Below are positions 1 through 7,753 of a stretch of DNA of 21,608 nt, piece by piece. The notes under the pieces were generated by a model. That model worked only from the letters and a program-made list of their open reading frames with translations. It searched no databases and had not been told where the DNA came from. The first letter of the stretch is position 1. Each line of letters opens with the position of its first letter. Origin of the DNA: an uncultured Eubacteriales bacterium (GTDB taxonomy: Bacteria; Bacillota; Clostridia; Lachnospirales; Lachnospiraceae). A program made the translations under genes and the position numbers. The DNA is taken from NCBI GenBank assembly GCA_900313775.1, contig OMSP01000130.1:1-21608 (forward strand). The letters run 5' to 3'.

Positions 1-57
1 CCTCATCTGTCAGAAGAGGAGAGAGACTGGCTTAAGAGCCAGACAAAACCTGTCTGA
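1..57 (+). CDS. 3' end of an unidentified upstream gene (partial)
   Basis: Frame 1 is open from the window edge to a TGA at 55-57 and encodes 18 residues ending LSEEERDWLKSQTKPV. The acidic, amphipathic composition is typical of a protein C-terminus, and the other two forward frames give less protein-like sequence. In many Clostridia the gene before holA is comEC, but this fragment is too short to identify. It may simply be a chance open frame. Confidence 0.4.
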   Translation, partial: PHLSEEERDWLKSQTKPV

Positions 58-71
58 TACCACCTCTTTTT
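14..71 (+). terminator. possible branched terminator after the upstream gene
   Basis: AAGAGG (14-19) pairs perfectly with CCTCTT (63-68), and a T run follows (67-71). The enclosed RNA can form CTGGCT-TAAG-AGCCAG (27-42) and a second small stem (AGACA/TGTCT, 41-55, sharing two bases with the first). The structure overlaps the end of the upstream reading frame. The closing stem is short, so this could be chance or another kind of structured element. Confidence 0.3.
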
Positions 72-72
72 C

Positions 73-107
73 TTGACGATTCACCATAGAATAAGGGATA
101 ATATAAT
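73..107 (+). promoter_or_regulatory. probable promoter of the holA-lepA-hemW operon
   Basis: TTGACG (73-78) lies 18 bp before GATAAT (97-102), which runs directly into a perfect TATAAT (102-107). Either hexamer could serve as the -10; TATAAT would have only a weak -35 (TTCACC, 80-85, 16 bp spacing). A start near 110-114 would give a leader of about 100 nt before holA. The leader contains a stem AAGGCGA (139-145)/TCGCCTT (163-169). Confidence 0.5.
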
Positions 108-213
108 TGAGTAAAAATGTGCTTCTATACACCTGTAAAAGGCGAGAAAGGTCATTTGTATTTCGCCTTGGAGCGCAGCGAAGCGTGTGAGGACAAAATA
201 ACCGGGAGTAAGC

Positions 214-1221
214 ATGGCTAGAAATGAGGCCGGGTCGGTCATCAACAGAATCAGCGAGGATATACGCTCCGGGAAACTGGAGCATCTCTATGTCCTGTTC
301 GGCGAAGAAGCTTATCTGAAAGATCAGTTCAAGAGGCAGCTGACAGAAGCTCTGATGCCGGAGAATCCCTCGATGAACTTTTCTGCATTCTCAGGCAAGG
401 GAGTCGACCCGGGGGAAATCTGCTCGCTGGCGCAGACTCTACCGTTTCTGGCGGACCACCGTCTGATCCTTTTGGAGGACACACAGTTCTTCAAAAAGGC
501 TAATGATGCCATGGTGGAGTTGATCAAGGCCATCCCGAAAGAGGTATATATTGTCTTTTCCGAGGACGCGGTCGATAAGCGCAGCCGGATGTACAAGGCA
601 ACTCTTACGGCAGGCCTCGCGGCGGAGATGACGACGCCGGATGACGGGACACTGAGAAAATGGCTTGTCCAGTCGGCGAAGCGCGGAGGTCATCCCATGG
701 AGCCTGCAGCAGCGCAGACCATGATCGAGTGGTGCGGAAGGGATATGTTCCTGCTGCATCATGAGATGGAGAAGCTGATCAGCTATGTGGAGCCGGAGCA
801 GCCGATCACCGCTGAAGATGTAAGAGCGATCGGAACCAGACAGCTTAAGGACACGATTTTTCAGCTGACATCCGCGATGGCTGTCAGATCCGGGCCAGAT
901 GCTTTTGCAGCATACAGAGAGCTTTTAAGACTGGAGACAAAGCCGGGGCAGATCCTCTATATGCTGAGGCGCGAATTCAAACTGATCTGGCTGACCAAAG
1001 CTCTGCGCGAGCAAGGTGAGTCCGACCGTGAGATCGGCCGGATCGCGAAGATCCATCCCGCTTTTGTGGGGAGATATATCAAAGCGCAGACGGCGTTTAC
1101 CGAAGAGCAGCTCCGTCAGATCACAGAGGAGCTTGCCGATATACAGGCGCGGATCCATACCGGACGGGCCAAGGACCGAGAGGCACTGGAAATATTCATG
1201 ACAGAACATACAGGAGAGTAG
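214..1221 (+). CDS. holA: DNA polymerase III delta subunit
   Basis: This 335-residue protein matches the expected length of the clamp-loader delta subunit, which opens the beta sliding clamp as part of the clamp-loader complex at the replication fork. The N-terminal pattern YVLFGEEAYLKDQ (about residues 26-38) and the following ...LPFLADHRLILLEDTQFF segment are characteristic of delta; like other delta subunits it has no Walker A motif, because delta does not hydrolyse ATP. The C-terminal third (REFKLIWLTKAL and after) is the helical collar domain. The ATG at 214 is preceded by GGGAG. It is followed after 6 bp by lepA, so the two are probably co-transcribed. The holA-lepA-hemW order is common in Bacillota. 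Nothing in the sequence looks broken. Confidence 0.93.
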   Translation: MARNEAGSVINRISEDIRSGKLEHLYVLFGEEAYLKDQFKRQLTEALMPENPSMNFSAFSGKGVDPGEICSLAQTLPFLADHRLILLEDTQFFKKANDAMVELIKAIPKEVYIVFSEDAVDKRSRMYKATLTAGLAAEMTTPDDGTLRKWLVQSAKRGGHPMEPAAAQTMIEWCGRDMFLLHHEMEKLISYVEPEQPITAEDVRAIGTRQLKDTIFQLTSAMAVRSGPDAFAAYRELLRLETKPGQILYMLRREFKLIWLTKALREQGESDREIGRIAKIHPAFVGRYIKAQTAFTEEQLRQITEELADIQARIHTGRAKDREALEIFMTEHTGE

Positions 1222-1227
1222 ATCCGA

Positions 1228-3033
1228 ATGCAGCAAGACCACATTCGCAATTTTTGTATTATCGCACATATCGACCACGGCAAATCGACGCTGGCCGACC
1301 GTTTTATCGAGATGACAGGCACCCTGACGAGCCGCGAGATGACGACGCAGGTGCTTGACAATATGGAGCTCGAGCAGGAGCGCGGCATTACGATCAAATC
1401 GCAGGCAGTCCGTATCATCTACAAGGCTGACAACGGCGAGGAATATACTTTTAATCTGATTGATACACCGGGGCATGTCGACTTCAACTACGAGGTGTCA
1501 CGGTCGCTGGCCGCCTGCGACGGCGCGATCCTGGTCGTGGACGCGACACAGGGCGTGCAGGCACAGACACTGGGCAATGTCTATCTTGCCCTCGAGCACG
1601 ATCTGGACGTCTTTCCCGTGATCAATAAAATAGATCTGGCGAGCGCAGATGTCGAGGAGACAATAAAAGAGATCGAGGATGTCATCGGCATCGAGGCTGA
1701 GGATGCGCCTCAGATCTCCGCCAAAAAGGGTGTAGGTATTCACGAGGTGCTCGAAGACGTGATTACGAAGATCCCTCCGCCGGTGGGCGATCCCGGGGCG
1801 CCGCTTAAAGCCTTGATCTTTGATTCGATTTATGATCAGTATAAGGGCGTTATCGTGTTCTGCCGTCTGATGGAGGGTACGATCCGCCCCGGTATGACCG
1901 CCAAGATGATGGCGACCGGCGCGAGCGCCGAGGTCGTTGAAGTCGGATATTTCGGTGCCGGACAGTTTATCCCCTGCGATGAGCTCTCGGCCGGTATGGT
2001 CGGGTATTTCACCGCGAGTTTAAAGCGTGTAGCCGATACCCGGGTAGGTGATACTGTCACTGAGGAGGGCAGAGAATGCGCTGAGGCGTTGCCCGGATAT
2101 AAGAAGGTACAATCGATGGTCTTTTCCGGAATCTACCCTGCGGATGCGGCTGACTATCAGGATCTGCGCGAGGCATTGGAGAAGCTGCAGCTCAACGACG
2201 CATCTCTTCAGTATGAGCCGGAGACGTCGCTGGCGCTCGGGTTTGGATTCCGCTGCGGATTCCTGGGCCTTCTGCATCTGGAAGTGATCCAGGAGAGGCT
2301 GGAGCGCGAGTATGATCTGGACCTGGTCACCACAGCGCCAAGTGTCATCTACAAGATCCACAAGACCAACGGAGAGTGCATGGAACTGACCAACCCGTCC
2401 AATATGCCCGATCCCTCTGAGATAGAATATATGGAGGAACCTGTCGTTGATGCACAGATCATGGTGACGAGCGAGTATATCGGGTCGATCATGGAACTCT
2501 GTCAGGAGAGACGGGGACAGTATCAGAGTATGGAGTATATCGAGGAGACGAGAGCTGTTCTTAAATACAAGCTTCCGTTAAATGAGATCATATACGACTT
2601 CTTTGACGCTTTAAAGAGCCGCAGCCGCGGCTATGCCTCGCTCGATTACGAGGTCTCAGCCTATGAACGTGCACCGCTCGTCAAGCTCGATATCCTGGTC
2701 AATCACGAGCAGGTCGACGCGCTCTCGTTCATCGTCCATGAGGACACAGCTTACGCGCGCGGCCGACGGATGTGCGAACGCCTTAAGGATGAGATCCCCC
2801 GTCATCTGTTCGAGATTCCGATCCAGGCGGCGATCGGCTCCAAGATCATTGCACGCGAGACTGTAAGAGCCCTGCGCAAGGATGTGCTGGCCAAATGTTA
2901 CGGCGGTGACATCAGCCGCAAGAGGAAGCTCCTGGAGAAGCAGAAGGCCGGTAAGAAGCGTATGCGCCAGGTCGGCAGCGTAGAGATCCCGCAGGAAGCG
3001 TTCATGAGCGTTCTGAAGCTTGATGAAGAGTAA
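1228..3033 (+). CDS. lepA: elongation factor 4 (LepA), ribosome-associated GTPase
   Basis: A full-length 601-residue EF4, the usual size. GTPase motifs are intact: G1 AHIDHGKST (residues 13-21), G2 region RGITIKSQ, G3 DTPGHVDF, G4 NKID and G5 SAKKG. The EF4-specific C-terminal domain is present, with KCYGGDISRKRKLLEKQKAGK near residues 552-572 and the terminal VEIPQEAFMSVLKL. EF4 acts on ribosomes, with proposed roles in back-translocation, initiation and biogenesis under stress. The start ATG at 1228 lies 6 bp after holA; an AGGAG at 1211-1215 sits rather far upstream (about 12 nt), which suggests translational coupling to holA. Its last 11 bases overlap the start of the next ORF. Confidence 0.97.
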   Translation: MQQDHIRNFCIIAHIDHGKSTLADRFIEMTGTLTSREMTTQVLDNMELEQERGITIKSQAVRIIYKADNGEEYTFNLIDTPGHVDFNYEVSRSLAACDGAILVVDATQGVQAQTLGNVYLALEHDLDVFPVINKIDLASADVEETIKEIEDVIGIEAEDAPQISAKKGVGIHEVLEDVITKIPPPVGDPGAPLKALIFDSIYDQYKGVIVFCRLMEGTIRPGMTAKMMATGASAEVVEVGYFGAGQFIPCDELSAGMVGYFTASLKRVADTRVGDTVTEEGRECAEALPGYKKVQSMVFSGIYPADAADYQDLREALEKLQLNDASLQYEPETSLALGFGFRCGFLGLLHLEVIQERLEREYDLDLVTTAPSVIYKIHKTNGECMELTNPSNMPDPSEIEYMEEPVVDAQIMVTSEYIGSIMELCQERRGQYQSMEYIEETRAVLKYKLPLNEIIYDFFDALKSRSRGYASLDYEVSAYERAPLVKLDILVNHEQVDALSFIVHEDTAYARGRRMCERLKDEIPRHLFEIPIQAAIGSKIIARETVRALRKDVLAKCYGGDISRKRKLLEKQKAGKKRMRQVGSVEIPQEAFMSVLKLDEE

Positions 3034-6000
3034 GCCGCGCGAAATCTATATTCACATCCCTTTCTGTGTGCGTAAATGCGCATACTGTGATTTTCTGTCA
3101 TTCCCTTCAGACGAGGAGACGAGAGAACAGTATGTACAGGCGCTGTGCCGGGAGATCACCGGCGCCGGAAGAGATGCCGCAGAGACGGTGTATCTCGGAG
3201 GAGGCACACCGTCCGTTTTGTCCGGGGAGCAGATCGGGCGCATCATGGACACGGTACGCTCGGCTTTTGAACTGGCAGATGATGCAGAGATCTCGATGGA
3301 ATGCAATCCGGGCACGGTCGATGCCGATAAGCTTTCCGCGTTTCGTGCGGCCGGAATAAACCGTATCAGTTTCGGTCTGCAGTCAGTCCATGAAGACGAG
3401 CTGACGCTTCTTGGCCGTATCCACAGTTACCGGGAATTTGAGAAGAACTATCATGCCGCACGTGCGGCAGGATTTGACAATATCAATGTCGATCTGATGT
3501 TCGGCCTGCCGGGACAGGATACCGGTGATCTGGCAGAAAGTATCCGGCGTGTGGCGGAGCTTGAGCCGGAGCATATCTCATTATACTCATTGATCCTTGA
3601 AAAAGGTACATATCTTTACGAGCATCATGATCCGCTCCCCGATGAGAAGGCCGAGCGGAAGATGTACCGGGACGCCTGCCGGATGCTGGGCCGCTACGGC
3701 TATGAGCAGTATGAGATCTCCAATTTTGCAAAGCCCGGTTTCGTCTGCCGACACAATGACGGCTACTGGACGGGTGCGGAATACTATGGCTTCGGACTGG
3801 GTGCCAGCGGATATGTAGGCGGTGTTCGATATCGCAACGAACAGGAACTGAAGACCTACCTCAGCGCCGCGGAACAGATCAGCGACGCGGACGCATCATG
3901 CCGGGGAATCACCGGCAGGAGTCCGGTCGTTGAGGAATTCCATGAAGTCACTGAAAAGGAAGCCATTGAGGAGTTCATGTTTCTCGGCCTTCGCCGTATC
4001 GGCGGTATTTCAGAGAGGGAGTTCAAGGACAGATTCGCTTATGAGATCCGTGATATCTATGGAGAAGTCCTCAGAAAACTGAAGGACGGAGGCTTGATCA
4101 AAAAGCAGGGAAGCCGATGGTCGCTGACCCGCAAGGGGATCGATGTCTCCAATGTCGTTCTGGCCGAGTTTCTCCTGGATCAGATCCCCGCAGCCACCGT
4201 GCACATTTCCGTGCGTGAGCTCGTCGAATTTCTGCTGCGCGAGGGCGATCTCGACCGCGTGAGTGTGCGCGGCGCAGCCAATGTTGATGCCATGCAGATG
4301 GGCGCACAGATCCATCGTATGCTGCAGGACAGAAGAGGGATCGCTTATCAGGCGGAAGTGCCGCTGACGATGACCTTTCCGATGGAGCAAGTGACTCTGA
4401 TCGTTGAAGGCAGGGCTGACGGCATCGAGGAGGATGTGATAGAGGAGATCAAGTCGACGGCCCTTTCTCTAAATGAGTTGAAGGAACCCAAGGTGGTCCA
4501 TCTTGCTCAGGCCAAATGCTATGCGGCCATATACGCGAGAGAGCAGGGACTTGAGGAAGTCGGCGTGCGCATGACTTACTGCCAGGTCGAGACAAAGAAG
4601 GTCAAATGCTTTGAAGAGCGGTATCAGGCCGCCGAACTGTGGACCTGGTTTACGGGACTGACCCGTGAGTATGAGAAATGGGCTGTGTTAAGAGGAGAGG
4701 GCATGCGGGAGAGAGACCGCTCGATCGCATCGATCCGGTTCCCCTACCCTTATCGCGAAGGGCAGAAGAGAATGGTCTCAGCCGTATACAGGACGATCTG
4801 TGACGAGAAGCAGTTGTTCGTGCAGGCGCCGACAGGCTCGGGCAAGACGCTGGCCGCCATTTATCCGGCAGTACGCGCGCTCGGCGAGGGCAAGATCACT
4901 AAGATATGGTATCTGACTGCCAAGACAGTCACACGGACAGTGGCGAGAGAGGCGCTAACCATTCTGCGGGAAGAAGGTCTGAAAATGCACTCAGTCGTCC
5001 TGACTGCGCGGGACCGTATCTGCTTCCGGGAAGAGACGGTCTGCGATCCTGAGACCTGCGGGTATGCCAAGGGACATTTTGACAGGATCAATGACGCGCT
5101 CTATGAGCTCCTTACTGAAAACTATATCTGTGACAGAGAGACGATCTGCCGGATCGCCGAGCAGCATAAGGTCTGTCCCTACGCGCTGTCGCTGGACGCG
5201 GCGCGGTGGGCAGATACCGTTATTGCCGATTATAACTATGTTCTGGATCCGGAGGCGAGGATGCTCGACTATTTCCTCAACGGGAGAAAGAAGAGCGACC
5301 TCTATCTGATCGATGAGGCGCATAACCTGGTGGAGCGTGGCCGCGGTATGTACAGCGCGGTGATACGCAAGGAGGATGTGCTCGCTTTGCGACGGATCAT
5401 CAAGGAAAGGGATCAAAAGCTCGCTACGGCACTAACGGCGCTGAATCGGGTTTTTCTCGGATGGAGGAAAGCCGCGGAAGCAGCGTTGCCGGAAACGCCG
5501 GATAAGTCAAGAAAAAGAGTGGCGGATGATCTGGACATTCTGTCTCTCAGCGATATACCCGACACGCAGCTTCTGAATATCAAGTCGCGGATAGAGAGGC
5601 TGATAGAGAGGGAGGAGAACGAGCCGTTTAAGGTAACCGGGCAGGACCGGGAAGAGCACAAGCTTCCCGACGAACTATGGGATTTCTACTTCGGTCTGCT
5701 GCATTTTCTGAATATGTACGACTGTGCCGATGAGAGATTCTGTGTCTATCTGCGTCTTAAAGGCCACGGCCGCATGGATCTGACGCTATACTGTCTGGAT
5801 CCCTCCGCGATGCTTACAAGCTATTTGGAGCAGGGGACGGCGACGGTCTTTTTCTCGGCGACGCTTCTTCCGATCAAGTATTATGAGACGCTGCTCACGG
5901 TGAAGGAGGATTTTTACGATCTTTACGCTCAGAGTCCCTTTGATCCGGCGCATCTGCTGTTAGCTGTCGGAACAGATGTGACCAGTCTCTATAAGCGCCG

Positions 6001-6634
6001 TTCCGAGTCTGTGTATGCGCGCTATGCACAGTATATAGAGGCAGCAGTATCGGCCAAACCGGGGAACTATCTTGTCTACTTTCCTTCGTACGCATTTATG
6101 GAAAATGTTGCAGAGCTTGTTTTCGCCGGTCATCAATATGAAGGGAAGCGTGGTGGAGACACGAATACCAGATGGCTCATACAGGAGCGCGACATGACTG
6201 AACAGGCCAAAGCGGATTTTCTGGCGGCATTTCACGAAAACGACAGTTCGACTCTCGTGGGACTCTGTGTGCTCGGAGGCGCGTTCGCCGAGGGGATAGA
6301 TCTGCAGGGGGAGGACCTGATCGGTGTGATCGTCGTCGGCACGGGTATACCGCAGGTCGGCAGCAGGCTCGATCTGACGAAAGAGTATTTTGACGGAGTG
6401 GGAGAGGATGGCTTTTCTTACACCTATCTCTATCCGGGATTCAACAAAGTCATGCAGGCGGTCGGGCGCGTGATCCGCACCGTCGATGACCGTGGTGTGG
6501 CGCTGCTTCTGGATGCGAGATTTGACACGGCGAGGTACCGCAGGCTCTTTCCGAGGGAGTGGCAGCAGGTTCAGACATGCACCATTGATACCATCTCTGA
6601 TACGCTGCATATGTTTTGGGACCGCCGTGAATGA
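3023..6634 (+). CDS. fusion: HemW radical SAM protein + PD-(D/E)XK nuclease-like domain + FeS DEAH helicase
   Basis: One uninterrupted frame of 1203 codons from ATG 3023 (a TTG lies just before it at 3020) encodes what are normally two proteins. Residues 1-386 are a complete HemW: C15-x3-C19-x2-C22 followed by DF (HemW rather than HemN), the SAM motif GGGTPS, and the C-terminal winged-helix ending LTRKGIDVSNVVLAEFLLD. HemW is a haem chaperone related to coproporphyrinogen oxidase. From about residue 393 an XPD/DinG-like helicase begins with its usual ISVRELVEF start. It has a RecB/Cas4-like nuclease region (GRAD466...E475-I-K477), Walker A GSGK608T, a four-Cys FeS-type insert (RICF, VCDPETC, KVCPYALSLD), D764EAH767 and motif VI Q1145AVGRVIR1152. 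All motifs look intact. The start overlaps lepA. Each half alone is confident; whether the cell makes one fused protein is less certain (see findings). Confidence 0.85.
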   Translation: MKSKPREIYIHIPFCVRKCAYCDFLSFPSDEETREQYVQALCREITGAGRDAAETVYLGGGTPSVLSGEQIGRIMDTVRSAFELADDAEISMECNPGTVDADKLSAFRAAGINRISFGLQSVHEDELTLLGRIHSYREFEKNYHAARAAGFDNINVDLMFGLPGQDTGDLAESIRRVAELEPEHISLYSLILEKGTYLYEHHDPLPDEKAERKMYRDACRMLGRYGYEQYEISNFAKPGFVCRHNDGYWTGAEYYGFGLGASGYVGGVRYRNEQELKTYLSAAEQISDADASCRGITGRSPVVEEFHEVTEKEAIEEFMFLGLRRIGGISEREFKDRFAYEIRDIYGEVLRKLKDGGLIKKQGSRWSLTRKGIDVSNVVLAEFLLDQIPAATVHISVRELVEFLLREGDLDRVSVRGAANVDAMQMGAQIHRMLQDRRGIAYQAEVPLTMTFPMEQVTLIVEGRADGIEEDVIEEIKSTALSLNELKEPKVVHLAQAKCYAAIYAREQGLEEVGVRMTYCQVETKKVKCFEERYQAAELWTWFTGLTREYEKWAVLRGEGMRERDRSIASIRFPYPYREGQKRMVSAVYRTICDEKQLFVQAPTGSGKTLAAIYPAVRALGEGKITKIWYLTAKTVTRTVAREALTILREEGLKMHSVVLTARDRICFREETVCDPETCGYAKGHFDRINDALYELLTENYICDRETICRIAEQHKVCPYALSLDAARWADTVIADYNYVLDPEARMLDYFLNGRKKSDLYLIDEAHNLVERGRGMYSAVIRKEDVLALRRIIKERDQKLATALTALNRVFLGWRKAAEAALPETPDKSRKRVADDLDILSLSDIPDTQLLNIKSRIERLIEREENEPFKVTGQDREEHKLPDELWDFYFGLLHFLNMYDCADERFCVYLRLKGHGRMDLTLYCLDPSAMLTSYLEQGTATVFFSATLLPIKYYETLLTVKEDFYDLYAQSPFDPAHLLLAVGTDVTSLYKRRSESVYARYAQYIEAAVSAKPGNYLVYFPSYAFMENVAELVFAGHQYEGKRGGDTNTRWLIQERDMTEQAKADFLAAFHENDSSTLVGLCVLGGAFAEGIDLQGEDLIGVIVVGTGIPQVGSRLDLTKEYFDGVGEDGFSYTYLYPGFNKVMQAVGRVIRTVDDRGVALLLDARFDTARYRRLFPREWQQVQTCTIDTISDTLHMFWDRRE

Positions 6635-6650
6635 CAGGGTGAATGGATTT

Positions 6651-6680
6651 TTGATTCGCTTATTGGTATCATAGGATAAA
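6651..6680 (+). promoter_or_regulatory. weak candidate promoter for rnhA
   Basis: TTGATT (6651-6656) is followed after 18 bp by GATAAA (6675-6680) in the 109-bp gap between the helicase ORF and rnhA. The match is moderate; rnhA could instead be read from the upstream operon, since no terminator is visible in the gap. Confidence 0.35.
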
Positions 6681-6743
6681 AGAAATCTCGACAGAAGAGA
6701 AAACCGGATGCAGTTCTGAACAACAGGGGGATATAAACGCAAT

Positions 6744-7253
6744 ATGGCAAAGACGACAGAAAAACCGGAAGTGATGATATACAGCGACGGCGCGGCCAAG
6801 AACAACCCGGAGGGTCCGGGCGGATTCGGCACGGTTCTGGAATATGTGGATTCCAGAGGAAAGACACACGTGAAAGAGCTCGCCGTCGGCTATCGCAAGA
6901 CGACGAATAACCGTATGGAACTGATGGGCGTGATCGCCGGTATGGAGGAGCTCAAGCGCCCCTGTAAAGTAACTGTCTTTACGGATTCCAAATATGTGAC
7001 TGAGGCCTTCCGCAAGCACTGGATCGACTCCTGGCAGAAGAAGGGCTGGAGGAGGAGCGACAAGACTCCCGTGAAGAATGTCGATCTCTGGGAGAGACTC
7101 CTGAAAGCGATGGACGGCCATGATGTGACTTATGAATGGGTAAAAGGACATGCCGGACATCCGCAGAATGAACGCTGCGATGAGATGGCATCTGAAGCGG
7201 CGCTGAGGGACAAGCTGGCGGTCGACGAAGTGCATGAGCACAGCAAAGCTTGA
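6744..7253 (+). CDS. rnhA: ribonuclease HI
   Basis: A 169-residue type 1 RNase H, which cleaves the RNA strand of RNA-DNA hybrids such as R-loops and primers using two metal ions. The four catalytic acids are all present: D15 (YSDGA), E59 (NRMEL), D81 (FTDSKY) and D146 (NERCD); the catalytic-loop His is likely H136 (KGHAGH) or H139. The basic handle found in E. coli RNase HI is present (KHWIDSWQKKGWRRSDK, about 91-107). The ATG at 6744 has only a distant AGGGGG (6725-6730, 13 nt away). An internal ATG at 6774 would remove just the first ten residues and leave the fold complete, so the start is not certain. The rnpB promoter overlaps its 3' end. Confidence 0.95.
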   Translation: MAKTTEKPEVMIYSDGAAKNNPEGPGGFGTVLEYVDSRGKTHVKELAVGYRKTTNNRMELMGVIAGMEELKRPCKVTVFTDSKYVTEAFRKHWIDSWQKKGWRRSDKTPVKNVDLWERLLKAMDGHDVTYEWVKGHAGHPQNERCDEMASEAALRDKLAVDEVHEHSKA

Positions 7254-7278
7254 CTCATTACACGCGTCCCTGTAAAAT
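7250..7278 (+). promoter_or_regulatory. rnpB promoter
   Basis: TTGACT (7250-7255), an exact 17-bp spacer and TAAAAT (7273-7278) form a strong sigma-A-type promoter. The -35 box overlaps the rnhA stop codon. The expected start is about 7284-7286, at the first base of a perfect hairpin, roughly 58 nt before the mature 5' end of RNase P RNA. Confidence 0.75.
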
Positions 7279-7285
7279 GACGTTT

Positions 7286-7330
7286 GTGCCGTGCGTACGG
7301 CACCCCTACACCAGAGCGATGGTCTGGTGT
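7286..7330 (+). other. tandem hairpins in the rnpB 5' leader
   Basis: Two perfect stem-loops lie between the promoter and P1 of rnpB: GTGCCGT (7286-7292)/ACGGCAC (7297-7303) with a 4-nt loop, and ACACCAGA (7308-7315)/TCTGGTGT (7323-7330) with a 7-nt loop. Neither is followed by a T run, so they are not ordinary terminators. They would belong to the precursor RNA and be removed during maturation. Confidence 0.6.
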
Positions 7331-7343
7331 GACAATACATAGT

Positions 7344-7686
7344 GATCCGAGCAAGACATACAGTCGCTGTCGGCATTTGCCGGCAGAGGAAAGTCCGGGC
7401 TTCGCAGGGCAGGATGCCGGATAACGTCCGGTGGAGGTGACTCCAAGGCCAGTGCAACAGAAACAGACCGCCCGTGTATGCGGGTAAGGGTGGAAAGGCA
7501 GTGTAAGAGACTACCGCCCGTCCGGTAACGGCCGGGGCAGATGTAAACCCCATCCGAAGCAAGGCAAAGCAGAACTATGCGGTGGCCCGCCGCGTTCTGC
7601 GGTGGCCGCGATGAGCCGCCCGGCGACGGACGGCCAAGATAGATGACTGTACATGACAGAACCCGGCTTACAGGCTTACTCGGATC
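7344..7686 (+). ncRNA. rnpB: RNase P RNA (bacterial type A)
   Basis: The catalytic RNA that removes tRNA 5' leaders. The hallmark GAGGAAAGTCCGGGC (from about 7384) and the matching 3' element ACAGAACCCGGCTTACAGG (about 7656-7674) form the conserved P4 core region. P1 closes the molecule perfectly: GATCCGAG (7344-7351) with CTCGGATC (7679-7686), which sets the ends and a length of about 343 nt, normal for type A. ACAGTCGCTG and a short P3 (CTGTCGGC/GCCGGCAG) follow P1. P15 is GGGG (7534-7537)/CCCC (7548-7551), followed by CCGAAGCAAGG. A strong terminator follows at once. The loop of P15 deviates from the usual GGU (see findings). Ends are accurate to a few bases. Confidence 0.95.
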
Positions 7687-7696
7687 TGATTGCAAT

Positions 7697-7725
7697 AAAA
7701 AGGAGCCGATGCACGGCTCCTTTTT
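7697..7725. terminator. bidirectional terminator between rnpB and rqcH
   Basis: AGGAGCCG (7701-7708), loop ATGCA and CGGCTCCT (7714-7721) form a perfect 8-bp stem. It has a T run on the + strand (7721-7725) and an A run upstream (7697-7701) that becomes a U run on the minus strand. It can therefore end both rnpB and the convergent rqcH transcript. Confidence 0.88.
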
Positions 7726-7753
7726 AAATTAAGATTGATGTTTAAAAATAAGC

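Noticed and set aside
117..221. A 34-codon ORF (starting MCFYTPVKGEKG) in the holA leader that overlaps the holA start
   Set aside because: It has no ribosome site, and part of it (ERSEAC) is what the common GAGCGCAGCGAAGCG string encodes by chance.
4415..4453. The GRAD...EIK region as an adjacent CRISPR Cas4 gene
   Set aside because: It is an internal domain of the helicase family; there is no CRISPR array or other cas gene in the window.
6669..7695. Long minus-strand open frames opposite rnhA and rnpB (e.g. 7562-6669)
   Set aside because: They are antisense to a clear RNase HI gene and to RNase P RNA, with no ribosome sites or family resemblance.
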